From the NCBI GenBank assembly GCA_965219005.1, contig CBDCMS010000003.1, positions 2,728,001 through 2,792,000 on the forward strand: 64,000 bases of DNA. The letters are read 5' to 3'. The number at the start of each line of letters is the position of its first letter. The stretch's first letter is position 1. The notes beneath the pieces are model-generated. The model worked only from the letters and a program-made list of their open reading frames with translations. It was not told where the DNA came from and searched no databases. Shown piece by piece: positions 1-8,649 of this stretch. The position numbers were made by a program, and so were the translations under genes. The stretch comes from CAUZIZ01 sp965219005. Lineage in GTDB: Bacteria; Acidobacteriota; UBA6911; RPQK01; JAJDTT01.

Positions 1-1
1 T

Positions 2-1375
2 TTCCGATTCCTTCTGGATCAGGGCCAGACAGGGCTTTCGGTCGCCTTTGACCTACCCACTCTGATGGGGTTGGACTCTGACAATTCCCTTTCCACCGGT
101 GAGGTCGGAAAGTGCGGCGTTGCCATTGATTCGCTGCACGACATGGAAACCCTTTTCCAGGGGATCGATCTGGCCCGGGTCAGTACCTCGATGACAATCA
201 ACGCTCCGGCTGCCGTGCTTCTTGCCATGTACGCAGTGGTTGCTGAAAAGCAGGGAGTGCCGCTCGACAGAATTCGAGGAACCTTGCAAAACGATATTCT
301 CAAGGAGTACATCGCGCAGAAGGAGTGGATCTATCCTCCCGAACCCTCCATGCGATTGATTGTCGACACTATAGAATTTTGTAGTCGCCACCTTCCTCAG
401 TACAACAGTATCTCCATCAGCGGTTACCACATCCGGGAGGCGGGATCGACGGCTGTACAGGAACTGGCCTTTACCCTTCGAGACGGGATCGAGTATGTAG
501 AGGCGTGTTTACACCGAGGCCTGTCAGTCGACGACTTCGCCCCTCGTCTTTCATTCTTCTTCAACTCGCACAACAATTTTTTCGAAGAGATTGCCAAGTT
601 CCGCAGTGCGCGAAGGCTCTGGGCCCGCATCATGAAGGATCGTTTCGGTGCGGAAAGCGAGCGTTCCTGGATGTGTCGTTTCCATACTCAGACAGCCGGC
701 TGCAGTCTGACCATGCAACAGCCGGAAAACAATATAGTCCGCACAGCCCTTCAGGCTGTTGCCGCTGTCATCGGCGGGACCAATTCGCTCCACACCAACG
801 CCCTAGACGAGGCTTGGGCACTACCTACGGAAAATTCGGCCACGCTCGCTCTTCGAACCCAGCAGATCCTGGCCCTTGAAAGTGGCGTCACCGAGACTGC
901 CGATCCCATCGGCGGTTCCTACTACGTGGAGGCTCTAACCGACCGTGTGGAGACTGCTGCCTGCGACTACATCAACAGAATTGATGCGATGGGTGGTATG
1001 GTTGCCGCCATCGAGCAAGCCTACCCGCAAAGGGAGATACAGGAGGCTTCCTATCAGCAGCAGAGAAGGTTCGAGAACCGGGAGGATATCGTCGTTGGCG
1101 TCAACCAGTTCACGGAAGAATCGGAAGTGCCCATCGAAACGTTGCAGATAGGACTTGAGGTGGAAGATGGTCAGACTCGGGCGTTGGCCCGCCTCAAGAA
1201 GAAGCGCAATGCCTCTCAGCTTCAGAGCGTGCTTTCAAATCTGAAACGTCTCGCCTCGTCGGAGCAGAATCTGATGCCCACCCTGATCGAGGCGGTGCGA
1301 TCTGAAGCAACCGTAGGAGAGATCTGCGACGCTCTGAAGGATGTGTTCGGGATCTATCAGGAGCCACTCTCTTGA
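2..1375 (+). CDS. Methylmalonyl-CoA mutase, large (catalytic) subunit, 5' end outside window
   Basis: Converts (R)-methylmalonyl-CoA to succinyl-CoA, or a related acyl-CoA isomerisation, with adenosylcobalamin in the cytosol. The frame is open to the left edge and the first codons read LLDQGQTGLSVAFDLPT, a hallmark of the mutase TIM barrel, so translation starts before the window and the Met codon at 65 is internal. Other family segments follow: RCHTQTAG-like sequence (here RFHTQTAGCSLT) and GGTNSLHTNALDEA in the substrate channel. The protein ends without a B12-binding domain, which is encoded by the next gene, so this is the split large subunit. Its TGA stop overlaps the TTG start of that gene, implying translational coupling. 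The acyl substrate cannot be decided from sequence; isobutyryl-CoA mutase-like enzymes share this layout. Confidence 0.93.
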   Translation, partial: FRFLLDQGQTGLSVAFDLPTLMGLDSDNSLSTGEVGKCGVAIDSLHDMETLFQGIDLARVSTSMTINAPAAVLLAMYAVVAEKQGVPLDRIRGTLQNDILKEYIAQKEWIYPPEPSMRLIVDTIEFCSRHLPQYNSISISGYHIREAGSTAVQELAFTLRDGIEYVEACLHRGLSVDDFAPRLSFFFNSHNNFFEEIAKFRSARRLWARIMKDRFGAESERSWMCRFHTQTAGCSLTMQQPENNIVRTALQAVAAVIGGTNSLHTNALDEAWALPTENSATLALRTQQILALESGVTETADPIGGSYYVEALTDRVETAACDYINRIDAMGGMVAAIEQAYPQREIQEASYQQQRRFENREDIVVGVNQFTEESEVPIETLQIGLEVEDGQTRALARLKKKRNASQLQSVLSNLKRLASSEQNLMPTLIEAVRSEATVGEICDALKDVFGIYQEPLS

Positions 1376-1788
1376 CGCTAGAAGGGCGCAGGATTCGGGT
1401 GTTGATAGCGAAGCCGGGCCTTGATGGTCACGATCGCGGGGCCAAAATCGTTGCCCGCTCGCTTCGTGACGCAGGCATGGAGGTCATCTATTCCGGATTG
1501 CGTCAGACGCCGGAGCAGATCGTCAAGGCTTCGGTCCAGGAGGACGTGGATGCCATCGGAATCTCGATCCTCTCGGGGGCACACATGCATCTCTTTTCTC
1601 GGATCCTGGAGCTGTTGGCCAGCGAAGGGGCAGAGGACATCCTGATCTTCGGAGGAGGGATTATTCCCGACCAGGACATTCCGGCCCTCAAGGCTGCTGG
1701 AGTCAAGGAGATCTTTCAGCCAGGCACCCACACCGACGATATCGTCCAGTTTCTTCGCGATCAGGTGAGACCGGTTAGAGCAGGGTGA
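1372..1788 (+). CDS. Methylmalonyl-CoA mutase small subunit, cobalamin-binding domain
   Basis: Stand-alone B12-binding Rossmann-like domain of 138 residues that completes the split mutase encoded upstream. The base-off/His-on motif is seen as DGHDRG with His20 as the lower axial cobalt ligand, followed by the SILSG and GGGII(P) segments that line the nucleotide tail pocket. The TTG start at 1372 overlaps the TGA of the large subunit (TTGA), so the two are almost certainly made at matched levels. The 3' end overlaps the convergent glycosyltransferase gene by 14 bases. Confidence 0.93.
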   Translation: MTLEGRRIRVLIAKPGLDGHDRGAKIVARSLRDAGMEVIYSGLRQTPEQIVKASVQEDVDAIGISILSGAHMHLFSRILELLASEGAEDILIFGGGIIPDQDIPALKAAGVKEIFQPGTHTDDIVQFLRDQVRPVRAG

Positions 1789-2818
1789 GCACAGCCTCTA
1801 ATACCGTCGATGCCTCTATCGACCGGATGCAGCGCGGTTCATCGTAGTGAAGACAGTAGTATCCAGGACAGGGGATGCAGGGCAGATCAGATCGGAGTAC
1901 CCGGTACGGCACTCCCCAGGGATGCCAGACCTTGGAATCAGAAGACCCGAAGATCACCGCGATTCTCTTACCCAGGGCAGCTGCGATATGCGTAGTTCCG
2001 GTATCGTTGCCAATATAGAGAAGACACAGAGAAGCCAGGGCAGAGAACTTGCGGATGGATAGGGGATCCAGAAAGCGCACTGTCCCTTTACAGTCTTCTG
2101 TCCCTTTACAGGCCTCGGTCCCTTCACAATCCTTGCGGACAGCTTCCAGGACGGAAGTCTCACCCGGTCCTATGATGAAGACGACCGGATAGCCCTGTGC
2201 CGCCAGTTGGTTTGCCAGCTGGGCGTACTTCCGAGGTTCCCACTGCTTGGTCGCGAACGCTGCTCCCGGATGGATCAGGATAAACTCGCCTGGCGCCTCC
2301 CGCTTTCCCAATAGTCTCCTGACCTCAGATACGTCACCGGAATCCACGGGTACGTGAAGGGGTGGCAGAGGGTCCACTGGGAAGCCCAGAAATCTGAGTG
2401 GCGATAGTTGGTGTTCTACGGTGTGGACCGTATCCTTGCCCCAGATTCGCGACGAGTGTGGAACCTGATCGGTGTAGAACCTGGCGTGACGATTCTGAGC
2501 GTAGCCAATCCGCCTCGCGGCTGAGGAGAGTCTCGAAAGGAGAGCACTGGTGCTTCCGCCGTGTAGGTCGATGACACTATCTGGTCTGAAGGAGCGAATT
2601 GCCCTCAAGGCTCGCAGGCGAGCGAGCAACTTGTTTCGGCTTCGGCGAATAACGAAAAGCTGGTCGACGTGAGGATTGTCGACCAGGACTTCATCGAAGG
2701 GTTCCTCGACAACAACGCCTACCTGAACTCCCTGGCACCGCTTCGCGACCGCCAGGGCTGGGGTCATCAGTACGGTGTCGCCCAACGAGCGTAGGCGCAC
2801 GAACAACAATCGAGACAT
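1775..2818 (-). CDS. Glycosyltransferase family 9 (heptosyltransferase-like)
   Basis: A 347-residue GT-B enzyme of family 9, which transfers ADP-heptose or related sugars to the lipopolysaccharide core on the cytoplasmic face. The N-terminus RLRSLGDTVLMTPAL is the typical acceptor-domain start, and the C-terminal half carries the donor-site stretch IGNDTGTTHIAAALGKR and a late cysteine cluster (CIPCPGYYC). Near residues 228-245 is a sixfold-residue tandem (CEGTEA, CKGTED, CKGTV) encoded by three 18-bp repeats at 2081-2134, in a region that is normally a surface loop. Exact sugar specificity cannot be told. Convergent with the mutase pair. Confidence 0.88.
   Translation of the reverse strand: MSRLLFVRLRSLGDTVLMTPALAVAKRCQGVQVGVVVEEPFDEVLVDNPHVDQLFVIRRSRNKLLARLRALRAIRSFRPDSVIDLHGGSTSALLSRLSSAARRIGYAQNRHARFYTDQVPHSSRIWGKDTVHTVEHQLSPLRFLGFPVDPLPPLHVPVDSGDVSEVRRLLGKREAPGEFILIHPGAAFATKQWEPRKYAQLANQLAAQGYPVVFIIGPGETSVLEAVRKDCEGTEACKGTEDCKGTVRFLDPLSIRKFSALASLCLLYIGNDTGTTHIAAALGKRIAVIFGSSDSKVWHPWGVPYRVLRSDLPCIPCPGYYCLHYDEPRCIRSIEASTVLEAVLTLL
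2081..2134 (-). repeat. Three 18-bp tandem repeats inside the GT9 gene
   Basis: Units at 2081-2098, 2099-2116 and 2117-2134 share TGTCCCTTTACA; the first two differ only in the last six bases. The period is a multiple of three, so the frame is kept and a short Cys/Gly/Thr-rich loop is inserted. Probably replication slippage. Confidence 0.85.
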
Positions 2819-2834
2819 CTCTACAAATGGGATC

Positions 2835-3050
2835 CTAGGTGGCTTCGCCAGGGCTCTCCTCAGCCGGCGCCCCTTCCCCCGGTGCCTCGATGGTTGCCTG
2901 GTCGACCAGCATCACCGGAATGTCATCCCGAATCGGATAAACGCGGTGACAAGCTATGCACTTGAGTCCAGTCTCGTCTGTTGTCAGCTCTACCTCTGAT
3001 TTGCATGCTGGACAGACCAGAATCTCCAACAGTTCTTGGTTGATTGCCAT
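2835..3050 (-). CDS. Trm112 family protein
   Basis: A small protein of about 71 residues with a zinc-ribbon-like core: LLEILVCPACKSEV followed by GLKCIACHRVYPIRDDIPVML, the Trm112/YcaR signature. In eukaryotes Trm112 activates methyltransferases; bacterial members are small and mostly uncharacterised. I start it at the ATG at 3050, which begins MAINQELLEIL and has a purine-rich GAGGGAG just upstream. A longer reading frame to 3173 exists but its extra 41 residues look non-coding. The C-terminus ends in an acidic Pro/Gly/Ala/Glu tail. It precedes the GT9 gene on the same strand by 17 bases, so the two may be cotranscribed. Confidence 0.87.
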   Translation of the reverse strand: MAINQELLEILVCPACKSEVELTTDETGLKCIACHRVYPIRDDIPVMLVDQATIEAPGEGAPAEESPGEAT

Positions 3051-3201
3051 GATGCTCCCTCTAATCCTGTCCCGAAGTGGTTTCTCTTCGCCTTCACCGG
3101 CGTTCGGCAACCCTGGATCACCAGATGCCAACCCACTGGAATGAAGTTGCCCCTCTCGACTCTGTCGATCCAATCTACTAGCTTCCGACCCGGAGGGTCA
3201 A

Positions 3202-3780
3202 TCAACCCGGCGGGGACGGTTGGTCCAGCTTGACGGTGACAAGCTTCTGGTACTCGGCCCCCTGCGGCTTGAGAAGGCTCTGGTAGAGATGAACCTCCGT
3301 GACTTCAAGCACGCCGAACCCTCCTTCCTGAGCCTCAGAACGAAGAAAACCAGCCAGTTCCCCCTGCTTCGTTAAGGATTTCAATCTCATGAGTGTTAGA
3401 TGGGGTCGAAAGCTGCGGCTGTCCCTGGGAAATCCCAGCTTCTCCAGCTCAACCTCCAACTCCTGCCTTAAATTCCAGAGGCTTTGGCATTCTTCCACTC
3501 CAATCCAAAGAACTCTAGGCCTTCGGAGATCGGGAAAAGTCCCCAAGCCTCCGATCCGTACATCGAACGGCGCAACCTGTCGCGCACTCTCCTGTACCGC
3601 TCGTTGAATCGAAGTGATCTGGGCGCGATCGACCTGACCCAGAAACTTGAGCGTCAGGTGCATAGATTCAGGCCTCGGAATCCTGCCGTCCAGGTGCAGC
3701 GATCTGACCCGCTGGGTCAACTCCATCAGGCGCCCTAGCAGGTCCTTTGAAAGCTCGATGGCGACGAAGGCGCGGATCAC
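3202..3780 (-). CDS. thpR: RNA 2',3'-cyclic phosphodiesterase (2H family)
   Basis: Member of the 2H phosphoesterase superfamily that opens 2',3'-cyclic phosphates on RNA ends; formerly called 2'-5' RNA ligase. Both catalytic tetrapeptides are visible, HLTLKFLG in the first half and HLTLMRL in the second, with the family spacing. I choose the GTG at 3780 as start because it gives the usual RAFVAIEL N-terminus and overlaps the stop of pncC as GTGA. A Met seven codons further upstream (3801) is possible. Lies directly downstream of pncC, a common neighbour arrangement. Confidence 0.9.
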   Translation of the reverse strand: MIRAFVAIELSKDLLGRLMELTQRVRSLHLDGRIPRPESMHLTLKFLGQVDRAQITSIQRAVQESARQVAPFDVRIGGLGTFPDLRRPRVLWIGVEECQSLWNLRQELEVELEKLGFPRDSRSFRPHLTLMRLKSLTKQGELAGFLRSEAQEGGFGVLEVTEVHLYQSLLKPQGAEYQKLVTVKLDQPSPPG

Positions 3781-4262
3781 TGCAAATACCTTCGAAGCCA
3801 ATCCAGACCCATTCTTGCTGCCTCCAACTGGATCGCTTTACGATCGCCCCTCAGATCGAGTCTCTCAACACGTGTCTCTGACGCCGAAGAAAGTCCAAGA
3901 AACACAAGCCCAACTGGCTTACCCGCAACGGCTCCTCCCGGACCGGCAATGCCAGTTGCCGAAAGCCCAAGGTCTGAAGAAGTTGCTCTCCGCACGCCCG
4001 CCGCCATCTGATAGGCAACCGGTTCACTCACCGCTCCGTGCCGGAGCAAGGTTTCCTCTTCGATCCCAACGAGTCCTACCTTCAAGTCATTGTGGTAGCA
4101 GATGACGCCGCCTCGATAGTAATCGGAACTTCCGGGGATGCTGGTCAGTAAAGCACCGATCGTGCCACCGGTACACGATTCCGCTGTGGCCAGAGTCAAT
4201 CCGCTGGCTCTGAGCAGATCTCCGACAACGCTCTCCAGGCTCCTGTCTTGATCTTTGGGCAT
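3777..4262 (-). CDS. pncC: Nicotinamide-nucleotide amidase, CinA C-terminal family
   Basis: A stand-alone CinA C-terminal domain of 161 residues, the PncC type that deamidates NMN to NaMN in pyridine-nucleotide recycling. The family motif TAESCTGGTIGALLTSIPGSS is present near the N-terminus, as is SATGIAGPGG with the glycine loop later on. The ATG at 4262 (MPKDQDRSL) is preferred; the frame stays open to 4418 only by running into a dispersed repeat (4329-4470). Overlaps thpR by four bases. Confidence 0.9.
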   Translation of the reverse strand: MPKDQDRSLESVVGDLLRASGLTLATAESCTGGTIGALLTSIPGSSDYYRGGVICYHNDLKVGLVGIEEETLLRHGAVSEPVAYQMAAGVRRATSSDLGLSATGIAGPGGAVAGKPVGLVFLGLSSASETRVERLDLRGDRKAIQLEAARMGLDWLRRYLQ

Positions 4263-4328
4263 GGTTGGTTGCTTCAATTTACTGTGCCGCGGAGAATGTT
4301 TCAAACTACGAATATCGCTGGCGCTGCC

Positions 4329-4470
4329 GACAGAGCCGCGAACGACTTGACTCGTTAGCAGTATGCCCCACGTTTCGAGGAGAGAGCTGGACAACAGCAG
4401 AATCTCGCAGATCCCCAACCCCTTGCTTGCGCTTCAGGCTTCCATGGCTCGGGATGTTTCTTTTTCGAAT
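4329..4470 (+). repeat. Dispersed repeat family R1, copy A
   Basis: This intergenic block shares more than 130 bp, with few changes, with 29241-29386. Its first part (ACAGAGCCGCGAACGACTTG through GAGGAGAGAGCTGGACAACA) is also shared with the inverted arms around the decayed transposase at 19264-19788. The second part (AACCCCTTGCTTGCGCTTCA) recurs inverted at 62218-62284. It sits upstream of pncC and holds no gene. Confidence 0.85.
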
Positions 4471-4525
4471 GGTGCCGGCATCACTGGGGGCGGCACTAAC
4501 CTCTAGGATGGGCGCTCCCTGGTCG

Positions 4526-4969
4526 TTAGATACCGAGGAGGTATTGAGTGATTGCCAGGGTTACGAGACCTGCATATACACCCGCCAGCAGGTCGTCACA
4601 GACGATCCCCAGACCCCCCGGCAAACTTTCGCTCCGACCAACGGGGAAGGGTTTGAGAATATCGAAGATGCGAAAGGCGATGAATCCGATGATCAATGAG
4701 GTAAGTGAGATCGGAACCCAGAGCAGGCTGAGAATCTGGCCTACAACCTCGTCGATGACTATGGCGGAAGGGTCTTGACGGCCAACGCGTCGGGCCACGT
4801 GTTCGGCACTGAAGATGCTCAACGGCACCAGGAATACCAGAATGCACGCCAACCCGATCCTCCCATAGGGGATGTGTTGATGCACCAAACCTACGGCGCA
4901 AACCGTGACCAGCGATGCGACGGTTCCGGGAACGAGTGGTGCGTGTCCCAAGCCAAAGACGCTGGCCAC
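4526..4969 (-). CDS. pgpA: Phosphatidylglycerophosphatase A
   Basis: Inner-membrane PgpA-type phosphatase that dephosphorylates phosphatidylglycerophosphate to phosphatidylglycerol. Motifs are GLGHAPLVPGT at the N-terminus, AIVIDEVVGQ, FRIFDILKPFP and GGLGIVCDDLLAG, in the family order, with hydrophobic segments between. The in-frame GTG at 4969 is the only standard start seen. However, the frame upstream continues with PgpA-like residues (EPNRLAYWVASVFG), so the true start may be a rare codon some 20 codons upstream, or the 5' end may be damaged. Confidence 0.87.
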   Translation of the reverse strand: MASVFGLGHAPLVPGTVASLVTVCAVGLVHQHIPYGRIGLACILVFLVPLSIFSAEHVARRVGRQDPSAIVIDEVVGQILSLLWVPISLTSLIIGFIAFRIFDILKPFPVGRSESLPGGLGIVCDDLLAGVYAGLVTLAITQYLLGI

Positions 4970-5210
4970 CCAGTATGCCAGCCGGTTGGGCTCAATCGGT
5001 TTTGTCGTTATTTCTCCGTGCGGTTTCTGCAGAGAATCGATACTCTCCCCCGAGCCAGCGCCCTAGGTTACCAATCTGCAGCGAGTTGACCCGAGAACTG
5101 CCGACGAGGAAATCTGTCCGTTTGAGCTGCCTATTATAGCAGCGAAGAGCCCTTTTGGCTCCGTTCGCAAGCGAAAAGTCCCTGTCAAGGCCCGTTTGGC
5201 GCTCCAGAAC

Positions 5211-7280
5211 TTAACCTGTTCCGGCTCGCAGTCTTCGAAGAGAGGAGTAGATCATCGCGATTTCGTTGGATTCCAATGGATGGTTGCCGAAGCGGTTGCG
5301 GTAGTAGAGTTCCGTTAGGTGATCAGGTATAGAGCTCCCAACCTCCTGGCGGATGCGTTTGGCAAACTCACCGGGCGTTTCAGAGGCACCCTTGGAGAAG
5401 CCGCGACGGGCCAGAATCTTGAGCAGTTCCAGATAGTAGTGGGGTGCCAGTTCCCAGTCCTCATGGCGCAGAACGCGCTGCTTCCAAATCAGGCCCAGGT
5501 AGCTGCGATAGTTGCGAGCTAGCAACGTCGCCCCTGACGCCGCGGCCAACAGGGCAACAAGGAAAAGGAGGCTGCCGGAGGAGAGTTGTCCTCGCCAGTA
5601 CTGGATTGCTTGTCCCAGCTCCAATCTCTCTTCCGAGATGCGAGACCAGGTCTCACGGAATTCTTCGCCGAGAGCCTGAAAGAAGCCGTACTGCTTGAGG
5701 TGATCAAAGGTAACCACATCGGTCCAAAAGACCTCAATTGCGTCCAAGAATTGACCGGCGGTCCAGGTGAGGAGAAAAGGATCGCTGCCCGGGGACACCG
5801 GGGTGGAATCGAACTCCACCCAGCCCATGCCCGGGAAATAGCCCTCGACCCAACTGTGCGCATCGGACTGTCGAACAATGAAATGTTCGCTCCATCGATT
5901 GAAGTTCCCACGCCGAAAGCCATTGATCACCCGTGCGGGAATCCCGAGAGTCCGCATCATCACCGCCTGGGCTGTAGCGAAGTATTCACAATGCCCTGCC
6001 TTGGTGACGAATAGAAAATCGTAAAGGGGATCTTGGGCCAGTGAGGATCGATTCTCCAGGGAATACTCATACGTATCCTTCAAGAACCGTTCCAAGGTGA
6101 AGGCCTTGGCAACCGGGTTGGTCTCTCGCCCTGTTAGCTCGGAAGCTAGTCGAGAAATCTCCGGATGAAGAGCGGGAAGTTGAAGGTAGTACTGCCTGAC
6201 ATCTTTGGCGTACTCACCCTGAAGAGGGCGGGCCAGTCGTTCCCTTCGCGTGATCAGATCCGAAAAGACAGTGTATTTGACTGGCTGACTGCTGCCCGTG
6301 CTAAAAGAATCATTACCATCCTTCAGAACAAAAGAGCGACCGGTACCGCCCGAGATCAAAATGATTTCGGGTACGCCGAAGATCACGTTGGTAAACGGTT
6401 CTTGGTAGATGGTTTGCCGAACCAGGAACTCTTCCTGCCGGCGGCTATCGTGAGCCACCAGAAATCCACGATACTGGTTGTTTCGGCGGATTCGACGGAC
6501 TGCCCTGGTGCGGGCCCAGCCCTTCCCATCGTAGCGATCGAAGGCGACTCCCCGCCACTTGAGATCGAAGGGCAGGTTTTCTGGCGGCGTATCGACCTTG
6601 ATCCGCATGACCACGCTCGTGTTGATAAGGATCTCTCCCATATCTCCCAGGCTGACGTTCTTGGAGAACCCACTGAGTTGGAGCGCGGTTTGATTGGGTG
6701 CCCGAAGGACGCCCAGCGTTCCCCGAGGGATCACCAGGAAGATCGGGATCGAAACCAGAACAACGAGAATGGTGATGAACGTGGCCGTACTCAGGTATCC
6801 GCGCAGCAGGAAGCTCACGGTACGGTTCTCGTCGAACGCCCTCTTGCTCTCGAAGAGCGTCAGGGCGAGGATTGCGAAGAAAAGATAGGCCAAGGCGCAC
6901 ATCAGAAAAACGACGGACATCGTGAAAGTAGAGGCGACCAGCACGTAGGCAAAGGAAATGAAGTAGAGCAACAGGTAGTCCCGATCCCGTTTCCGGGCGA
7001 AGAGCTTCACCAGGCTGATCAGCATCAAGAGGTGCACTGTGGCGGAGACGAACCCTGAGACGAACCATGCATCCAGGGCGAAGACGGCGAGCGAAAGGAC
7101 AAACACGATAGCCTGGCGCATGCCGGTTAGGTCTCGCTCAGGCCAGGACCAGCTCACGAGGACGGCAGCCAGATAGAGGACGGCAGCAAGCGGGCCGGCC
7201 CCGTCTGCTCCCAAGAGTGTCAGAAAACCCGTTAGGAGTAGCGCGTAGCTTGCGAGTCTGAAGCTCTTCTCGAAGCTCAT
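5211..7280 (-). CDS. TgpA-like membrane protein with DUF3488 and transglutaminase domains
   Basis: A 689-residue membrane protein. About residues 10-190 form a series of transmembrane helices (DUF3488/TgpA N-terminal region). A periplasmic transglutaminase-like domain follows, with the papain-type triad visible as Cys431 in AGHCEYFA, His475 in SDAHSWVEGY and Asp491 in EFDST. A further helix lies near residue 570 and a cytoplasmic DUF4129-like tail ends the protein. The substrate of this family is not known; in Pseudomonas TgpA is essential. It is the last gene of a moxR / DUF58 / tgpA set, a conserved arrangement. Confidence 0.9.
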   Translation of the reverse strand: MSFEKSFRLASYALLLTGFLTLLGADGAGPLAAVLYLAAVLVSWSWPERDLTGMRQAIVFVLSLAVFALDAWFVSGFVSATVHLLMLISLVKLFARKRDRDYLLLYFISFAYVLVASTFTMSVVFLMCALAYLFFAILALTLFESKRAFDENRTVSFLLRGYLSTATFITILVVLVSIPIFLVIPRGTLGVLRAPNQTALQLSGFSKNVSLGDMGEILINTSVVMRIKVDTPPENLPFDLKWRGVAFDRYDGKGWARTRAVRRIRRNNQYRGFLVAHDSRRQEEFLVRQTIYQEPFTNVIFGVPEIILISGGTGRSFVLKDGNDSFSTGSSQPVKYTVFSDLITRRERLARPLQGEYAKDVRQYYLQLPALHPEISRLASELTGRETNPVAKAFTLERFLKDTYEYSLENRSSLAQDPLYDFLFVTKAGHCEYFATAQAVMMRTLGIPARVINGFRRGNFNRWSEHFIVRQSDAHSWVEGYFPGMGWVEFDSTPVSPGSDPFLLTWTAGQFLDAIEVFWTDVVTFDHLKQYGFFQALGEEFRETWSRISEERLELGQAIQYWRGQLSSGSLLFLVALLAAASGATLLARNYRSYLGLIWKQRVLRHEDWELAPHYYLELLKILARRGFSKGASETPGEFAKRIRQEVGSSIPDHLTELYYRNRFGNHPLESNEIAMIYSSLRRLRAGTG

Positions 7281-7374
7281 CCTGCCTCCGGTCCGGGTGA
7301 GAGTCCCACAATGGGTGGCATCCGTTTGCGGGCCGGCAGCGGAGACGATCCTGGGGCGTCTGTGCTGATTCGTC

Positions 7375-8649
7375 TCATCTCAACTGCAGATAGTCAACGG
7401 TGGGAATCCCCGCCGGAACCGAGGCCTCCCCGGCCACAAAGAGGACACACGGAAGGGCCAACGGCAGCTCCGAAACGCTGTCCTTTTTCGAGGGCTGGAC
7501 GCATGCCAGGTACTTCATGAGTGCGTCGAAATCACTCCTTCGCTTGCTCACCCTGATTTCGAAGTTCTCTGAAACGAACCGGAAAGATTTCCCCTGCTTC
7601 CGATAGTAGTCTCCGAGAGAGGTCAGATGGGAAAGGGCCTTCTCAAACTGGTCCAGGGCGAAGGTCGAGCGCTCAGGCAGATAGGAAGAGAAGAACAGAT
7701 TCATCACACTCTGTTCCTCCCTGGCAAAGTCCTTCACCATGAGATGGTTCAACTTCGCTGTCGATTTCCAGTCGACGTGACGGGCACTGTCCCCATCTTG
7801 ATACTGACGAATGTTGTAGAGGCTGCTGCCAAAGCCGCGTTGGTTGAGTTCGTCCATCCCCTGCAGATGAGGGTAGAGGAAGAATAGAGTTCTTAGATCG
7901 GAAAGGGCCGGATAAACCAAGATGCGGCCCTGAGTCTCCAGCTTTCTCCTACGGGAAAAGAACCCGAAGGGGAAACCGGTTCTGACATCGAATGCTTCGA
8001 CCGGATAGACACCCCGGCGCCGAAAGCTGCATCGCAGCTTCAACGTCAGATTCTCTCCTGCTCGAATGTAGGGAAAGTTTGTCTCCTGGAGGAAAAAGTC
8101 ACTCTGGTCGGAATGCGCGTGAGGAAGTTCCTGTCGACTCTTCAGTTCGAGGGCGAAGGCAGGGAAGTAGCGTTTCAGATTGTATAGCGTCACCAGGCAG
8201 ACGACATCCTGTAAGGCGTGAATCTCCTCGGGAATACTGAGCGAGATCGTGAGCTTCTGCAGAATTAGATCTGAGACCAATCCCGAGACCAGCAGCGCGG
8301 CAAATAGGAATGAAAGCACCAGAATCAAGAGATTGTTTCCCGTGTTCATGGTGGAGAAGACGAGGCCGATCACCAGAAAAAGAAACAGGGCTCCTCGGCG
8401 CGTGAGTGACAAGACATGAATGCGATTGCGAAACCCCAATCTGAGTTGGGCCAGCACTTGGGGAATCAGGGTGAAACAAAGGAGTGAGGCAAAGATCAGG
8501 GCGACGAGTCCAAGGAAGGCCGCAGCATGGAACTCACCACCCCGCCTGGCATAGGCGCTCATCGCAGCCAGAATCAGGGCAAAAAGCAAGAGGAGAAGCG
8601 ACCCGAGATACTCGCGAGCCCGAAAAGACCAGAGCGCTCGCCCGATCAT
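7375..8649 (-). CDS. DUF58 domain protein (MoxR-associated)
   Basis: A 424-residue protein with four hydrophobic helices in the first 140 residues (LLLLLFALILAAM, LGLVALIFASLLCF, FLFLVIGLVF, LVLSFLFAALLVSG). A soluble part carries the DUF58 core, GFGSSLYNIRQYQDGDSARHVDW, then STAKLNHLMVKDF. DUF58 proteins are VWA-like partners of MoxR ATPases. Its ATG overlaps the moxR stop by one base, so it is translationally coupled. Role in envelope protein maturation is an inference from context. Confidence 0.9.
   Translation of the reverse strand: MIGRALWSFRAREYLGSLLLLLFALILAAMSAYARRGGEFHAAAFLGLVALIFASLLCFTLIPQVLAQLRLGFRNRIHVLSLTRRGALFLFLVIGLVFSTMNTGNNLLILVLSFLFAALLVSGLVSDLILQKLTISLSIPEEIHALQDVVCLVTLYNLKRYFPAFALELKSRQELPHAHSDQSDFFLQETNFPYIRAGENLTLKLRCSFRRRGVYPVEAFDVRTGFPFGFFSRRRKLETQGRILVYPALSDLRTLFFLYPHLQGMDELNQRGFGSSLYNIRQYQDGDSARHVDWKSTAKLNHLMVKDFAREEQSVMNLFFSSYLPERSTFALDQFEKALSHLTSLGDYYRKQGKSFRFVSENFEIRVSKRRSDFDALMKYLACVQPSKKDSVSELPLALPCVLFVAGEASVPAGIPTVDYLQLR

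Noticed and set aside
6165..7058. 297-codon plus-strand frame opposite the TgpA-like gene
   Set aside because: It is antisense to a protein with a clear catalytic triad and has a composition (Gly/Gln/Asp/His-rich) typical of a mirror frame.
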